Numbered from the stretch's first letter, positions 36,701-49,040 are shown. The stretch: 64,000 nt of DNA from Watersipora subatra (GCF_963576615.1 NC_088712.1:23775870-23839869); one strand, 5' to 3'. Notes: generated by a model from the sequence alone, not told the origin. Numbers and translations are program-made.

Positions 36701-39700
36701 CCAACTAAATAGGTATTTACTACTTCCTTAGTGCGTGGACTGAATTATCAAAAATGTTGAGATACTTGAAAGCAAAAAATCAATTATTTTATTATTGAAA
36801 AGCAAAGGCTTTATTTTTATCAGTCTTTTTGATACTTGATGTTTTTTCTAGCTAGAAAGCTAAAAAACTGCTATATAAATGAAATCACATTCTGTACTCA
36901 ATCAGTCTGATACCAAACTACGAATAAACTACTAATGTTATTCCAACACTGGAAGGACTAAGTATTTCAAACCTTTGAAATAACCACATTATAAGCTTTA
37001 AGTTACTGAGAAACAAAACAAAAAGGTAAATACAAGTTTCCCCCAATAATATCCTGTTTTATGTAGTCTCTCTTTTGCTAAACAGTTTAACTAACATATA
37101 AACACCACACAAACACTAGTATACACAGTGGTATACAAACATATATACTCTACACAAGCACTAGTACACATGGGTATACAAACATATATACTCTACACAA
37201 ACACTAGTACACATGGGTAATCTAACATATATGTGACAGGTCGTGTCATTTTCAATACAAATGAGGTCAGATCACAAAATTGTTTTTTAGCCCAATGTAA
37301 TAGAGCAGTTTCTCAGCTTTTCAAAACTGTTTTCGGAATTGAAATCGAAGCAACTTAACCTGAGATACAGGTTTTTATCTTAGAAGGTGTTGGTCAATAT
37401 GGTCGACACCACAAATTGAGAAATTCGTCTTTAAAGTTGATGGATTGAATTTTAAACCGTAGTATTTGTTGACGTTTTGGAATGTCATAGCAACCGCACG
37501 CTACAGACATTATATTTTCATGAATGTTGAGATCTATAGGGAAGAGAACATGGCGAACGATATGAAATGGGTCCCGATGATGTCACTTCAGCTCGAATAC
37601 ATAAAACAGTGAGGTCAAAGTCACATGTTGTGTCATTGAAAAGGAGCACATTGATGCACAGTAAAGGAGTTACTACCAAATTGTGTTGCACATTGAATTG
37701 ATTATTTTGATCATAAAATTGATGCAAATGTATTAGTGTTAGAATAATAATCCAATGCACTCACAAAACTTTTACTGAGATGAATGAGTTAGCGTCTTTA
37801 GGGTAGACGATCCAGGCTTCTGAGCCCGAGGAGACAATTTGAGATCAATGTTACTTGTTTAGTAGCTAAATTAGATTCAAGTTAAAGCAAGTTAAGATTG
37901 ATTAAAATATTATCAAAATAACATGAATATAATATAATAATATAATATCAATAAAAAAATAAACTAGTAGCCCTGCTGCTACTGTCTATGATTGACGTTT
38001 ACGTTTCCGTATCGGGGCGATAGAGCTAGCCTTAGTAGACTTTTTAGTAGTCTTTTTACTTTCTGCGGCGGTTGAGCTGTGATGTATTGAGCTGACGTAT
38101 TGAGCTGTGATGGCTGTTGAATAGGCGCTGGGCACACGATATCTCTTTTACTCTCATCACATAACTCTCTGATTTCTTTGAAAAGATATTGCTGACGTTC
38201 AACAGTCAGACAAGGAGGCGGAATGATTTCAGGCCACCCTGACCTGGCTGACTCTGCAGACATAAGCTGTATATCTTCACTCTCCACGCTATTGGCATGC
38301 TTTTTTACTTGAACACTGCCTGCAGCAAAACAACGATTACTGCACACACTGTCTATTAGTATTACATTTATTGTACAACATTATTGAATTTCTCTATGTT
38401 GTACTTTCAAAGCCAAAATTCAGGATGGCAAAGAACACAAAACAAAGTAGGCCTAATCTTTCCGCCAATAAGATAAACTGGTGGTAGCTCTTAATTTGGC
38501 TGATCATTTTGCTTTTTGCATGAAAAAATCCACTTCAGTCCTTTATTGGAACAAGCACATTGCCATGATCATCCATGACAAGCTGGGCACTGTTTAGGCG
38601 AGCCAAGCCAAGCCATTTACTACCTAATTAAATAAAACTCAGATTAAGTAACCAAGAACCTTTAGATAGTTTCTGTAAAAATAGCGCAAGCAAGATTTGA
38701 AAATTCTCATTTCACTAATTGACAAAATGAGAAACATACCTCACCTATATCAGAAAGAGAGGAACTCTGTTAGTTCTGTATTTCCTTTTTAGCAAGCCAA
38801 AGCAGTAATCGCAGCTGAACTTCGTGTAACCTGCGACGAGAAAATTCAGTTCAATCTCCTTGTACAGCCCGCTTGCAACGCGCCAAGCCAAGTACTGTAT
38901 TACTGCGTTGTTTTTATTCTGGCCATTAAAAAGGGTTTGATATACATAATTGTATCAATACATTTTCAATACAAACATGAAACTTCAAAACATTGGTTGT
39001 TGCTTGCATACCAACAGTTGTCAGCGTGGAACAAAGCTTTCTCTTCATCAAGGCAATAGGTTTCTAGATACTGATGAATATAAGATATGACGCTGTTGGC
39101 TCCTTTTGTCGAACAAGCAGTCTCATCAATCAGATAATTCACTTGTGCAGGGAAGGTGTCACAGACCACTCCAAATAGCGCACACATCCGAGTGGTTTTG
39201 AAATAGAGTGGCCCAGGTTGCTGTGGGTTGGCAGGGTAGTGGACCTAAGAATTAAACAGAACGAAAATTTGTTGTTTTTCTATAGACATGCAAGTACATT
39301 TACTATTTATATTTTATTTTTTAAATGTATATTTTTGCTTATAAATTTGATCGTTTTTATAATTCTTAATTAGCATTTGCAATTGCTAATTGTTAAAACT
39401 CAGCAATGTTTCAACTTAAAACACTACGTTCATTGCTTTATACCTTGTAATAGTCGACTAATTAATGTTATATTTTGGGCTGCGTGTGCGTTATTGACGA
39501 AAACATGAAATAAGATTTGCGTTTTGCAACAAGCAATGTTTAAAAAAATGTTTTTGACCTACCTGCTGTGCATAATCAAAGCCATAGTGAGCAACATGAG
39601 GTCCAGTCAAAGGAGTGTTGGTACCAAGCTTCGAACCTTCTGTTAGATATTGTCGTGACGACAGGATCTCTAAACTACGACCGTTATCAGTAAAACTTGG

Positions 39701-42700
39701 CGGAAAATTTCCATCTAATCCATCATTCTCAAGATCTAAATCGATCTTACTGTTTCGAAAATCACTAATACTTCCTTCTCTACCCTGTAAATCTAAATAA
39801 TTCACATCGACCTCCTCAAATTCTTTCCAAAAGTCACCATCAACGATAAATCAGTAAGACATTTTAAAACGCGATACATAGACTGAATAACCGGAAATGA
39901 AATATCGCTATTTTTGTTATCCTTAGCAACCACTTCAAAGTCTGCAAAACAGTCTAATAAAGCATCTTAGCTAATCATACGCCTCAGAAACTGATTCCTG
40001 ACATATGATTCGCCCTAGAAAAGTCATGACCTCAAATTCCAAAAGTCTAAGCTGCATGGACCAGTTTCACTTTGAGAGCCTATTGTGCGCTATATGAAAT
40101 GCCGCGTTTGTATTGAAAATGATACGCGCTGTCACATATACTCTACACAAGCACTAGTACACGTGGGTATTCTAACATATATACTCTACACAAACACTAG
40201 TACACATGGGTAATCTAACATATATACTCTACACAAGCACTGGTACACACGGGTATACAAACATATATACTCTACACAAGCACTAGTACACATGGGTAAT
40301 CTAACATATATACTCTACACAAGCACTAGTACACGTGGGTATTCTAACATATATACTCTACACAATCACTAGTACACATGGGTATTCTAACATATATACT
40401 CTACACAAGCACTGGTACACAGTGGTATTCTAACATATACATGTATACTCTACGCAAGCACTGGCACACATAGGTATTCTAACATATATACTCTACACAA
40501 GCACTAGTACACATGGGTATTCTAACATATATACACTATACAAACACTAGTAGACATAGTGGTATACAAACATATATACTCTACACAAGCACTAGTACAC
40601 ATGGGTATTCTAACATATATACTCTACACAAGCACTAGTACACATGGGTATTCTAACATATATACTCTACACAACCACTGGTACACACGGGTATACAAAC
40701 ATATATACTCTACACAAGCACTAGTACACATGGGTATTCTAACATATATACTCTACACAAGCACTGGTACACAGTGCTAAACAAAACACTGTAAAACCTC
40801 TAAATGAACGCCATCGCCAATTGACTGCCACCCTGAGAGAAGGGTTAAAAAATAGACCGCCAGTCTCCAATTGAACCTCTATTTGACCGCCAACTTGGCA
40901 TTATTTGATCTTTTCAAGCCCACATTATCACTTGATCAGTAGAAAAAAGTGTTCAGAAAATTGTTTTATTAATGAATGGTTTATATCAATTAACAGTTAC
41001 CTAATTCTCTCGTTGTCCAAATCCAAAGCTTTTTGTTTTATGTTGTAAAAAATTTGAAAGCAACACCGTAGCAATAATCGGTCTCAGACTAACAGTAGCT
41101 CTCTGGTTAACACGGCATTTCTACTTCGAAGTAGCCTATATACATAAAAACGGCTCAAATTTATGACGGTTGATGGAACTTAGAAAGCAACGCCATAGAA
41201 TTAATGTCAAACAATCTCAGGCTAATAGTAGTTCCTTGTTTAACGCGATCCTAATACTTTAAAGGATATGCATATAAAACCGGTTCGCAAGTTTTGGACC
41301 AAAGGTCATACGTTTAGCGAGCCAACTATTAGCACAGCATGAATGCTAAATGCAGCAAGTGAAAGTTTTGCTCTGCCAAAACATTGTTTGGACGCTAATA
41401 CAGACTGGTTCCGCAGTGCGGAAGAATTAAAGACAGAAAAGATTGTGGATTGTATCGAACCACTACAAGATTGAACAACATCCATTGAAATCAGCAACCA
41501 AAACGCAGCTGTCCGAGCAAACAATGAAAATATTTTGGGTTTTAAAAACGTTAATTTTTGTTTCTGCATGTAATATAAGTATGGTTCGTTTATGTTACTT
41601 GTTCATGAATATATATTTGTATAATTTGATAGATCATTGTTGTATAACTTATAAATATGCAGAATTATAGCATGTTATTTAATAGCATTGTGTGGCTCTC
41701 TTAACACGGCTTGCAATGGATCAATGCTCATAACTCCATTTCTATTGCACACGAAAAGCTAGTTTTGGCTGCAAACTATATATATATATATATATATATA
41801 CAACGCAAGCACTAGTACACACAGGTATTACAGAATATATACACTACACCAGCATTGGTACACCAAAATATATACACTACACATCCACTAGTACACAAAG
41901 GTATAACAAAATATATACACTACCCCAGCACTGGTACACCAAAATATATACACTACACATTCACTAGTACACAAAGGTATAACAAAATATATACACTACA
42001 CAAGCACTAGTGCACCAAAAAATATACACTAGACAAGCACCAGTACACAGAGGTATACCAAGAAATATATACAACGCAAGCACTAGTACACACAGGTATA
42101 CCAGAATATATACACTACCCCAGCACTGGTACACCAAAATATATACACTACACATTCACTAGTACACAAAGGTATAACAAAATATATACACTACCCCAGC
42201 ACTGGTACACCAAAATATATACACTACACATTCACTAGTACACAAAGGTATAACAAAATATATACACTACACAAGCACTAGTGCACCAAAGTGTACCAAA
42301 AATATACACTAGACAAGCACCACTACACGGAGGTATACCAAGAAATATGTACTACACAAGCACTAGTATACACAGGTATACCCATGTACCCATAATACCC
42401 TCACATACACGAAATCCTGAACATTATCAAACACCTGAGGAACAATCCCAGCCAATATCTTACCGGGGGATGACTCTTAGTCCCAGTTTCTAGCAATTCC
42501 TTTTTGGTCCTCAGCCTATTCCACTGCTTGAGCAGCTCGTCTTCTATGAAGTCAGCAATTTTAGTCTGGGACTGTTGTCGGTTTTCCAGCAAACGTTTCT
42601 CTAGGGTGTCATATTTAAGTTTAACCTCATTTAGCTGTAACAGGAAATGGTAAAGGAAATAGAAATATAAATGCCAACATTCAGGAGTTGGAGTCTCTTT

Positions 42701-45700
42701 CTCTTGCTAAAACTAATGCTTCAATATCAGAGTAACTACTTGGATATAACATTAGGAAGAACAATATCTGTGGTAAGTTGATGGGGCCTCCTTCTATATT
42801 ACCTCAAAACGTAGACTCTTTCTCATATTACAGCAAATTTCATTGTGTCACAGCAACTACTTGGGTATAACAAAGGAAAGAAGGCCGTCCGGTATCTCAA
42901 CACGAATAATAATTACAAACCTGACTATCTCTAGTCTTGTGAATAAGTAGAAGCATGGCTTGTGTTTCATCATCAAAGTCTGCCTGTACTTTAGACACTT
43001 CCTTGAAGAGTTTCTCATATTCTTCATCCTTGGTTGTACTATCTTCTGTTATTATGGTGTTCAGCAGGGAGGCTGCCAGATCCTCCAGCAATAGGAAGTC
43101 ATGTGGTCCGCCTGCACAAGATTACCTTGATTGTTAGTATGAAAGAAATTCATGAACCAATAATAGCAAGTGATCAGTAGAAACGTGTCCTTTGGAATCG
43201 TACTAATAATGAATAAACTAAATCAATAACAATTAATTTTTACATTGCTTCAGTCCATATCAAAGACCCTTTTTCAACTTGAAAGCTTTCCATCTTTTTC
43301 GGTAAAATTTCAAATACACCATAGAAATAATTAGTAACTAATCAACCTAATAGAAGTTGAATGTTTGATAGAAAAATTGTGGAAAGTATTGGACAGCCAA
43401 AATAAAATGTTCATTTCATCGGAAACACCAAACAGAAGGCATCTATCAGAGCAAACGATGCAAATAATAATTTAAAAAATGCTCATTTGGTTTATGAGTG
43501 TATTAGAAGTAAGACTCACTTATGTCGCTTGTTTTTTAATATGTTTGTAGTGTTTGACAGATTATTAATATTATTATTATTATTATATAACGCATGAACT
43601 TGCAGATATATAACATTTTATTTGATAGCATCTTTGTGGTTTTCTAACTAGGGTAAAATGGGTCAACACTCCTAACTTATCTTATATTGTACATAGAAAG
43701 ATAGTTGTTGCTGCTAACCGTAGCAAACATAGCAACAAATGCAATGGGTTTTATGCAAAACTGTAAAATGTGGTTATATAACAGTAATATGCCCTTAAAT
43801 TTAGAATGAAATAAGCAACTAAAAGCTCCAACAAATTACACAGACTATAATATCATCGGGATGTATTGTAAGCAATATATATATCAATTGGTACAGAAAT
43901 TTTCCAGATTCCAAATGAATATTTATTAAGAGACTATGACAAGTTGGAGGTAAGTTAGCAAATTTATTGCCTGAAGGAGATTGCAGAATAAAAGCAAGAT
44001 CCACTTCACCAATAAAAAAGGGTTAAATAATCTTCTCAAAAGTCTGACGAGCTGGAAGATGCCAGTGTTTATAACTAGCATCAGCTGTGATATGACTGCC
44101 TGTGAACTTCACTACTAATTGTTTCAATGTTTATCCAGTCTACTTCAGTATGTAAATATCATCCTGCTATCTAATGTATGTACAGGGTTTACTCAATAAA
44201 CTTACCTTTCTCACATTTAGATGAATCTGCTACACATTTCATACAACTGATGGTATGACAGACTTTACATCCAAACACAAGTGGTTGATTCTCATGTTTT
44301 GTACAGATATCTGGCAGATGTTGGCTCTCCCCTGACATATACTGAGTCATAGAGACTGTATTATGATTATCTAGCAATGCATCATGGTGCTGAAATCATA
44401 CAAAACATAGCTACAGTGTTATTTAAACAAGGGAAATCACGATCACAGTGATATATCTGCTGAAGTAGTTGATCTAGAAATAAAAAAGAATCAATATTTG
44501 AAAACAGGCCTTGCTCATCAACAATTACTATCTAAGAATAAGATGCAAGCTTTTAGATTTTCTACACCTGGAAGGGAAGTAGTTGGGAATCCCATGAGGT
44601 AATAAACAAGTTAAATATGATTGGTGTAAAGTACATAACAGCATGAATGTTGCTGCATCATTGAAAGCTGTCATGATACTGTACAGCAATCCATTGCAGC
44701 ACGAGGCTCAGCATAATGTAGCATTATAAATAATACAATTTCTAAACTGCTAAAGAGAATGATGATCATATAGAAAATGATTGTTCTTAACGGAAGACAG
44801 GACTCCATGAGCCTCACCCTCACATGGGCCTGATTAGCGAGCAACAGTTTTAAACTGAATTTTACCTATTTGATATATTTAAGGCAAGATCTGCCTACAT
44901 AAAGGCTACTGGCTGCATACTATACTTCCTGTAATATGGAATCCATGGGCATACACTGAATTTCAAATCAGCTCCCTAGCGACCACAAATCAGGATAATC
45001 TCACACAACAAGATTCACAAATTCACAAAAATGACAAATGAGAAAAGACTATATTGATAATAAACCTCTGGTGATCCAATATGCATCAGATTGTCACCTA
45101 ATGCATTCAAAGTTATAACTAAGTGTAAAATGCTTAGCCTGAGCTCTGAAGCTCTAGTGCTAAATGATAAGCATCTAGAACCGGTACCCACCCTCAATTA
45201 CCATAATGATATATATACGCTAAGTAAATAATTAAAGAGAGAGGCAATGCAGATGGTTGAGACAAGTGAACGACTGGACTATTATATTTATATTTAATGA
45301 ATAACGGAGGTAAACAGCAGTAACTATGCTACCGTGTGAAATAAACACGCACATGACAAGCTGAACTGTGAAGCTATGAATTGTAGCAGCAACATTCAAA
45401 TCAAATATATTTTTGACATACCTCAAGGTGCTCTTTACAGAATTTCCTTGAACAATCGGTGCAGTAAGATGTGGCTTGGCGTTTGTGTTGTCGTATCTTG
45501 ATGCAAGTGTCACAGAGCCTTGCATCATCAACATCATAGTCGTCCAATGATTCGGGTGACATCTTATACACCTTCCTAAAAATCATTGGTTTACACGTAC
45601 CATAATATAATTACATAATGAACTATTCTCAATTATATAAAGTTAATTATTAAAGACTTAAATTTCGTTGCAAGTCTACCTTTAAAGACGTGAATGGTTT

Positions 45701-46200
45701 GACAGTTGAGCTAATAAGCAACTAGAGACAAGATTTCCAATGGAAATTGTAGTCTGTCCAATGATGATCACTCTTTCCAGTGAATTAAATGTACACAAAT
45801 CATTTCAATTAATGTACAAACATCGTTTCTTAATGGTCAATTATAAAGGTGTGTGATCGCATGGAATTAATATACTTGTCACTTAGGCCTAATATTAAAA
45901 TATCTGAGAGACAACTTTAATAAGAATTGCCTTCTAGAACAATAGCAGGGCCCAATCAATTATTCTTAATAGCTTGTTCACAAGCGTATTGAATATGTAC
46001 AATGTTAGCATCACAGTACCTTTGAGTATGACCTACCCGCAGCTTTGAAGCCCGCACCAGCAAATCTTGTTCTTTTCATAGTGTGATGTAAGACATGGCA
46101 TACAGTGTATGTGGCCGCAAGGTAGTTGTTTAGGATCAACAATTTTTTCATTTCTCAATCCACAAAATTCACATTCAATATCAAGAGAAGCAGAAGCCAT
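27749..46200 (-). CDS. TRIM-family protein: RING-like, two B-boxes, coiled coil, beta-propeller
   Basis: Eight coding exons on - join in consistent phase to 604 residues: 46200-46037, 45575-45422, 44389-44206, 43111-42921, 42634-42464, 33116-33008, 29265-28558, 27882-27749. The start MASASLDIECEFC opens a RING-like motif: C10, C13, C28, H30, C33, C36, then C47-x-C49, shorter than a standard last C-x2-C pair. B-box-like zinc sites follow: C76, C79, C93, C96, C101, H104, then C135, H138, C147, C150, C155, C158, C165. Residues about 170-325 are charged and helical, fitting the coiled coil. From about 345 to the end the protein reads as NHL-like six-bladed propeller repeats (SICHYKGNTYIG, SITCYKDRLYTL, MLVIIKDKVLIAD, NEVIFYKMNS). 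TRIM proteins of this plan are usually ubiquitin ligases in the cytoplasm. An acceptor just before the start (46203) implies an upstream leader exon. It looks intact. Confidence 0.9.
30251..30703. mobile_element. Candidate MITE in TRIM intron
   Basis: The left edge TAAAGGGCAGTTCACACTA and the complement of the right edge TAAAGCCTGATTTCCATAT share a start of TAAAG.C.G.TT, and the interior has GC-rich palindromic stretches. The target duplication is not clear, so the boundaries are approximate. Confidence 0.35.
31428..31910. mobile_element. Candidate MITE with ~30-bp imperfect inverted repeats
   Basis: The left edge AGCCTGAACACATTATC and the complement of the right edge AGCCCGTACACACTATC are similar, and both continue with CTCAAATC. 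The interior has repeated GCGATG/CGATGA-type motifs unlike the surrounding AT-rich intron. No coding capacity. The target duplication is unclear; a Harbinger or hAT relation is possible. Confidence 0.5.
33337..35162. mobile_element. DNA element with TA target duplication, class unassigned
   Basis: A 1826-bp segment whose ends begin CCCTACAGGATGAA on each strand and then diverge slightly to TATTCG. TA flanks both sides (33335-33336 and 35163-35164). Several CGCGAATA-like motifs lie near both ends. A 120-codon open frame on + (33550-33912) and short ones near 34518-34724 have no family likeness that I recognise. The interior has a partial tandem duplication: 33509-33610 resembles 33677-33770. 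It is in the long intron of the TRIM gene. Superfamily could not be assigned. Confidence 0.7.
35165..37087. other. TRIM intron sequence, no gene seen
   Basis: AT-rich intronic DNA with a short (TA)n at 36245-36259. No coding exon or repeat boundary is supported. Confidence 0.4.
37088..37232. repeat. 43-bp minisatellite, first part
   Basis: Tandem 43-bp units containing CTCTACACAAGCACTAGTAC and an ACATATATA. The array is cut at 37233 by the transposon below and resumes at 40136. Confidence 0.85.
37233..40135. mobile_element. DNA element with DUF7869-like DDE transposase, decayed
   Basis: A 2903-bp insertion in the 43-bp array. The left end GTGACAGGTCGTGTCATTTT and the complement of the right end GTGACAGCGCGTATCATTTT are inverted repeats and share the following CAATACAAA. 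Flanks share ATAT, but the site itself is an AT repeat, so the duplication length (TA to ATAT) is ambiguous. It encodes a degraded transposase on - (37979-39805). The superfamily is not assigned. Confidence 0.8.
37979..39805 (-). pseudogene. DUF7869-like transposase, broken
   Basis: Pieces occur in the expected order on -. The exon at 39805-39563 ends GFDYAQQ before a GTAGGT donor. The next (about 39243-39004) reads QQPGPLYFKT, GVVCDTFPAQVNYLIDE, TKGANSVISYIH, LFHADNC. A later piece near 38870-38760 has NFLVAGYTKF and DYCFGLLKRK. A piece near 38600-38530 has LVMDDHGNVLVPIKD, followed by TGA where relatives have Trp. The last (38347-37979) reads PPPCLTVERQQYLFKEIREL. These motifs (NYLIDE, HADNC, GHTKF-like, ERQ.YL..IR) are those I recall for a widespread invertebrate DDE-type transposase domain named DUF7869. 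GYTKF in place of GHTKF and the in-frame stop point to decay. The N-terminal part is not recognised. Confidence 0.72.
40136..40790. repeat. 43-bp minisatellite, second part
   Basis: About fifteen 43-bp units with CTCTACACAAGCACTAGTAC and GGGTATTCTAACATATATA, in register with 37088-37232. Variation is mainly single bases (CATGGG/CGTGGG/CACGGG). Confidence 0.92.
40795..41776. repeat. Repeat segment inserted between two minisatellite blocks
   Basis: Begins CACTGTAAAACCTCTAAATG and contains repeated GACCGCC-like motifs; its later part (41490-41776) resembles 43440-43720. It sits between two related 43-bp arrays, so it probably inserted into one array. It has no supported coding exon. The element type is unknown. 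Confidence 0.5.
41790..42385. repeat. 43-bp minisatellite, third block (variant)
   Basis: Units of 43 bp containing ACTACACAAGCACTAGTAC and AAAGGTATAACAAAATATA. Unit length and core match the array at 40136-40790. It starts next to a (TA)n at 41779-41803 and ends about 80 bases from the TRIM exon at 42464. Confidence 0.9.
43190..43730. repeat. Second copy of the 41490-41776 repeat
   Basis: Intronic sequence that resembles 41490-41776, for example ATATAACATTTTATTTGATAG compared with the earlier copy's ATAGCATGTTATTTAATAG. It includes a short (TTA)n at 43565-43587. No coding exon. Confidence 0.45.
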
Positions 46201-46201
46201 T

Positions 46202-47800
46202 GCTAAAATTAAATGACAAAAAAATATGATAATAAAATTTGAAAATTTCTATTGATCCTACAGAATTACACCGTAACCAATACATTATAAGATGATAACG
46301 GTATGAATGCTGTAGACCAGCTAATGCTTAATTGTTAGGAACATTATTTAGTGCCACTTATTATGTACAATACATCGGATGAAGCATTTCTAAAGCACCT
46401 AAATAAATGAAGTCATAAAGTTTACATTTAAAAATAAGATTGTTACATGCAACATTATTATTATATCATGTAAATAAAAATATCCAAGTGATGACTTGTC
46501 ATTTTGTAGCTAAGAGACTCATGATTGGTTCACCACATGACAAAACAAAGTAAATGGCTTAAAAAAGCAGTCTTCAAAAATGTCAACTCCTCACTGTCTC
46601 TAGCATGAGGCTGAATTAAAATTTCAACTTCCTTGTTCATATTCTCCTACATAATACTGTTATATACCCCTAGAGCGGAAGCAGTGATGTATTGGTAAAA
46701 CCAAGTTTTACCGCCAAAGATAACTTTAGTTAGCATAGTTTTATAGTATTCCTTACTATAGAACTATGCTAGATAGATATGTTGATAGAAATGTCATCAT
46801 AACAAGGTTTATAATTGACACTTTTACTGCTTAAATAGCATATAAGTCGGTATCAGCTCCTAACATAGAATGTTGTAATAAAGACTAATATAGCAAAGAG
46901 AACTGCTATAATATCTTACTACACTCCGAATCACACATTGTTAACATCTTGAGATCAACAATAGTTTATCCAGATATTAACCACATATCTATGCTCTCAC
47001 GCAACTCATCGCAAGTATCACCTATTACATTACGCGATCAAGCAACTTAGGATAACTTAAAGCAGAGCACACTAAAGCTAGTCATCGGTTCAGATACAAT
47101 CAGTTCTATCTAATAATAATTATTTAGCAGTTTAAATGCTCTTAATATATTAAGTAAATAGGCTCCAATAGATCATATCTTCTTGATTGTGCAGTGTGAA
47201 GAATCGATCATGGTCGTACGCCAACATTGTCAGTGAGCAGAAGTTATCGTAAGTGATTGGCCTGCATTAGCACAGATTAGACATGAGCATGTGTAGCAAA
47301 ATTAGCTTAAAGCACGTTTTCCTGAGTAAACAAGCTCCATTAACTGCATACAATTAAATTTAGCAGCTTAATACACAATGGAACATGATACTCACTATAA
47401 AACTATCTTAAGTGAGATAATTACGATATACAGTATACACTACTGTTCGCGAACTAGGAAGCTACCGGTGTGCCGCTCCCTTCTGCGCGCGCATTTCACT
47501 GCGCACTCGCAATATCCGGCAAAATTTGTTTCGTTTGCGCGCTTAGTAACATTAACGAAGCGTTGTAAAATCTGTCAAGCAGAAACAGATGGGGCAACTT
47601 AAATGTTGATATTTGAAAAGAGCAGACAACTACAAATTTAAAAATATCGCAAATCAAACCGAGTACTTTTTGAATAGAAGATGCGTTGTATGAAAATCAA
47701 GGGAGGTATTGTTTACCCGTTGATATTTTCTGAACGTCACGTTATGAAAAACGCTGTAAGGTGAGCAGTGCACAGTCTCGCCTCCCATAATATCCAGGTA
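46202..47800 (-). promoter_or_regulatory. Likely leader intron and promoter side of the TRIM gene
   Basis: An acceptor (TTTAATTTTAG) lies directly before the TRIM start at 46200, so at least one non-coding exon must lie upstream. The only GC-richer patch is 47450-47560 (containing GCGCGC and CTGCGCAC), which could mark the promoter. The transcription start itself is not visible. Confidence 0.3.
46731..46771. repeat. Short hairpin upstream of TRIM
   Basis: Arms TAGCATAGTTTTATAGTA and TACTATAGAACTATGCTA pair over 18 positions with one mismatch around a 5-base loop. A smaller hairpin (GGTAAAAC/GTTTTACC) lies at 46694-46712. Confidence 0.6.
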
Positions 47801-48545
47801 AAGATATCTGCTACACAGGAAACGCCTAATAATGAAAACAAAAAAATGTAGTGGAGTCGAAACAATCTTTAGTATTGCTCTAGCAAACTTCAGGGCTTAC
47901 GTGTAGCTGCTCTACTTTTAAGCAGGATTCTTCTAGAAGATCCTACAACCGAGCTTAAATAGGGAAAAATCTGGTTCCTATCAAAAAAGTCCTGCGATCC
48001 CGGTGCACGGAATACTGTATATACGGTAGAAGAATTCATTACCCTAAAAGTCCCACAACAACCCGCGTAATCTCTCTCACTCCAATCCTGTGTGTAATTG
48101 ACATAGGAAATGATAAATAACCGTAATTTTTCCAGAATAGTGTGTCATCTTTATTTTGCTACTAGCCCGAGGTGAGATAAGTAGTTAGTGAGTGGAGATT
48201 TGTTGTAAAATAATAAACCAACACCAAGTCTGGCTTGCATACAGGATAGACCAATAAACCATCCACAGAATTAGAGCAGAAAGTTCAGCAACAATTGTTA
48301 TTGAGCTTGGTGCTTTTCTTCTGTGATAGGTATGTCCTCCTGAGTGGTCTTATTGTTTACTAGGCATATTTATAAGTGAGAATTTTTATATTACGAAACA
48401 TTTACGTCAAAATCCCAAACACCCACCCTCTTTTTTCTTGTTAATATTATCGCTTGTTGTGTGACAGACTGATTGTGGTGACAAACCTTCGATCATGACT
48501 GTGTAGACTTATTAGGACTAAAGGTTAACGTAAATCTCAGTCAAT
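47801..48545. other. Intergenic sequence, no gene seen
   Basis: No supported exon or RNA gene. It could hold upstream exons belonging to the exon at 48791-48960, but nothing distinctive was found. Confidence 0.4.
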
Positions 48546-48965
48546 CAATAATCAGTACAGGCCCTGGCAAAAGTGAGTGCAATGTAAAAGTAATTATATC
48601 TTGCACAACATTACCCACTTTAAACGACTGCATCTGTACCTTTTTTATCTGTCAGCATCACTCTTTAGATCAATATTGCATTTGCCAGTAGATATGCAAT
48701 AAGCTTTGACGTTTGTTGGTTGTAGTCTGAGCTAAATGCTGGTATTATTTCCTAAACTAATGTTACAGTACCCATTCTGTTTGTTCACAGCTTGAACACG
48801 GTTGTTACTCCATTACCATGTAGGCATGTACACAGTAGGCTACATACGCTCAGTACTTTAGATAGTCTTCAAGCATACATAGAAGAATATGAGCTGAGAC
48901 ACACAATGAAACATGTGGTCGCACAGCAAGACAGGAGCTTCACTGCTTCACTCAATGCCGGTACG
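48546..48965 (+). repeat. Duplicated segment, copy 2
   Basis: Partner of 689-1101; it preserves the empty site of the CACTA element (TCAATAATCAGTACAGG) and runs through to the GTACG donor. Sequences diverge immediately after that point. Confidence 0.7.
48791..48960 (+). CDS. Putative internal exon, unknown product (copy 2)
   Basis: 170 open bases between TTCACAG and GTACG. The frame reads LNTVVTPLPCRHVHSRL, then LDSLQAYIEEYELRHTMKH. It is 3 bases longer than the copy at 930-1096 with the frame kept. The family is not recognised; see the note there on alternatives. Confidence 0.35.
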
Positions 48966-48991
48966 AATCATTGAATCCTTGAAAGATTACG

Positions 48992-48992
<1 letters not shown>

Positions 48993-49040
<48 letters not shown>
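48993..49040. repeat. (TA)n microsatellite, 3' flank of the LINE
   Basis: An AT dinucleotide tract that directly abuts the 3' end of the LINE fragment. Confidence 0.9.
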
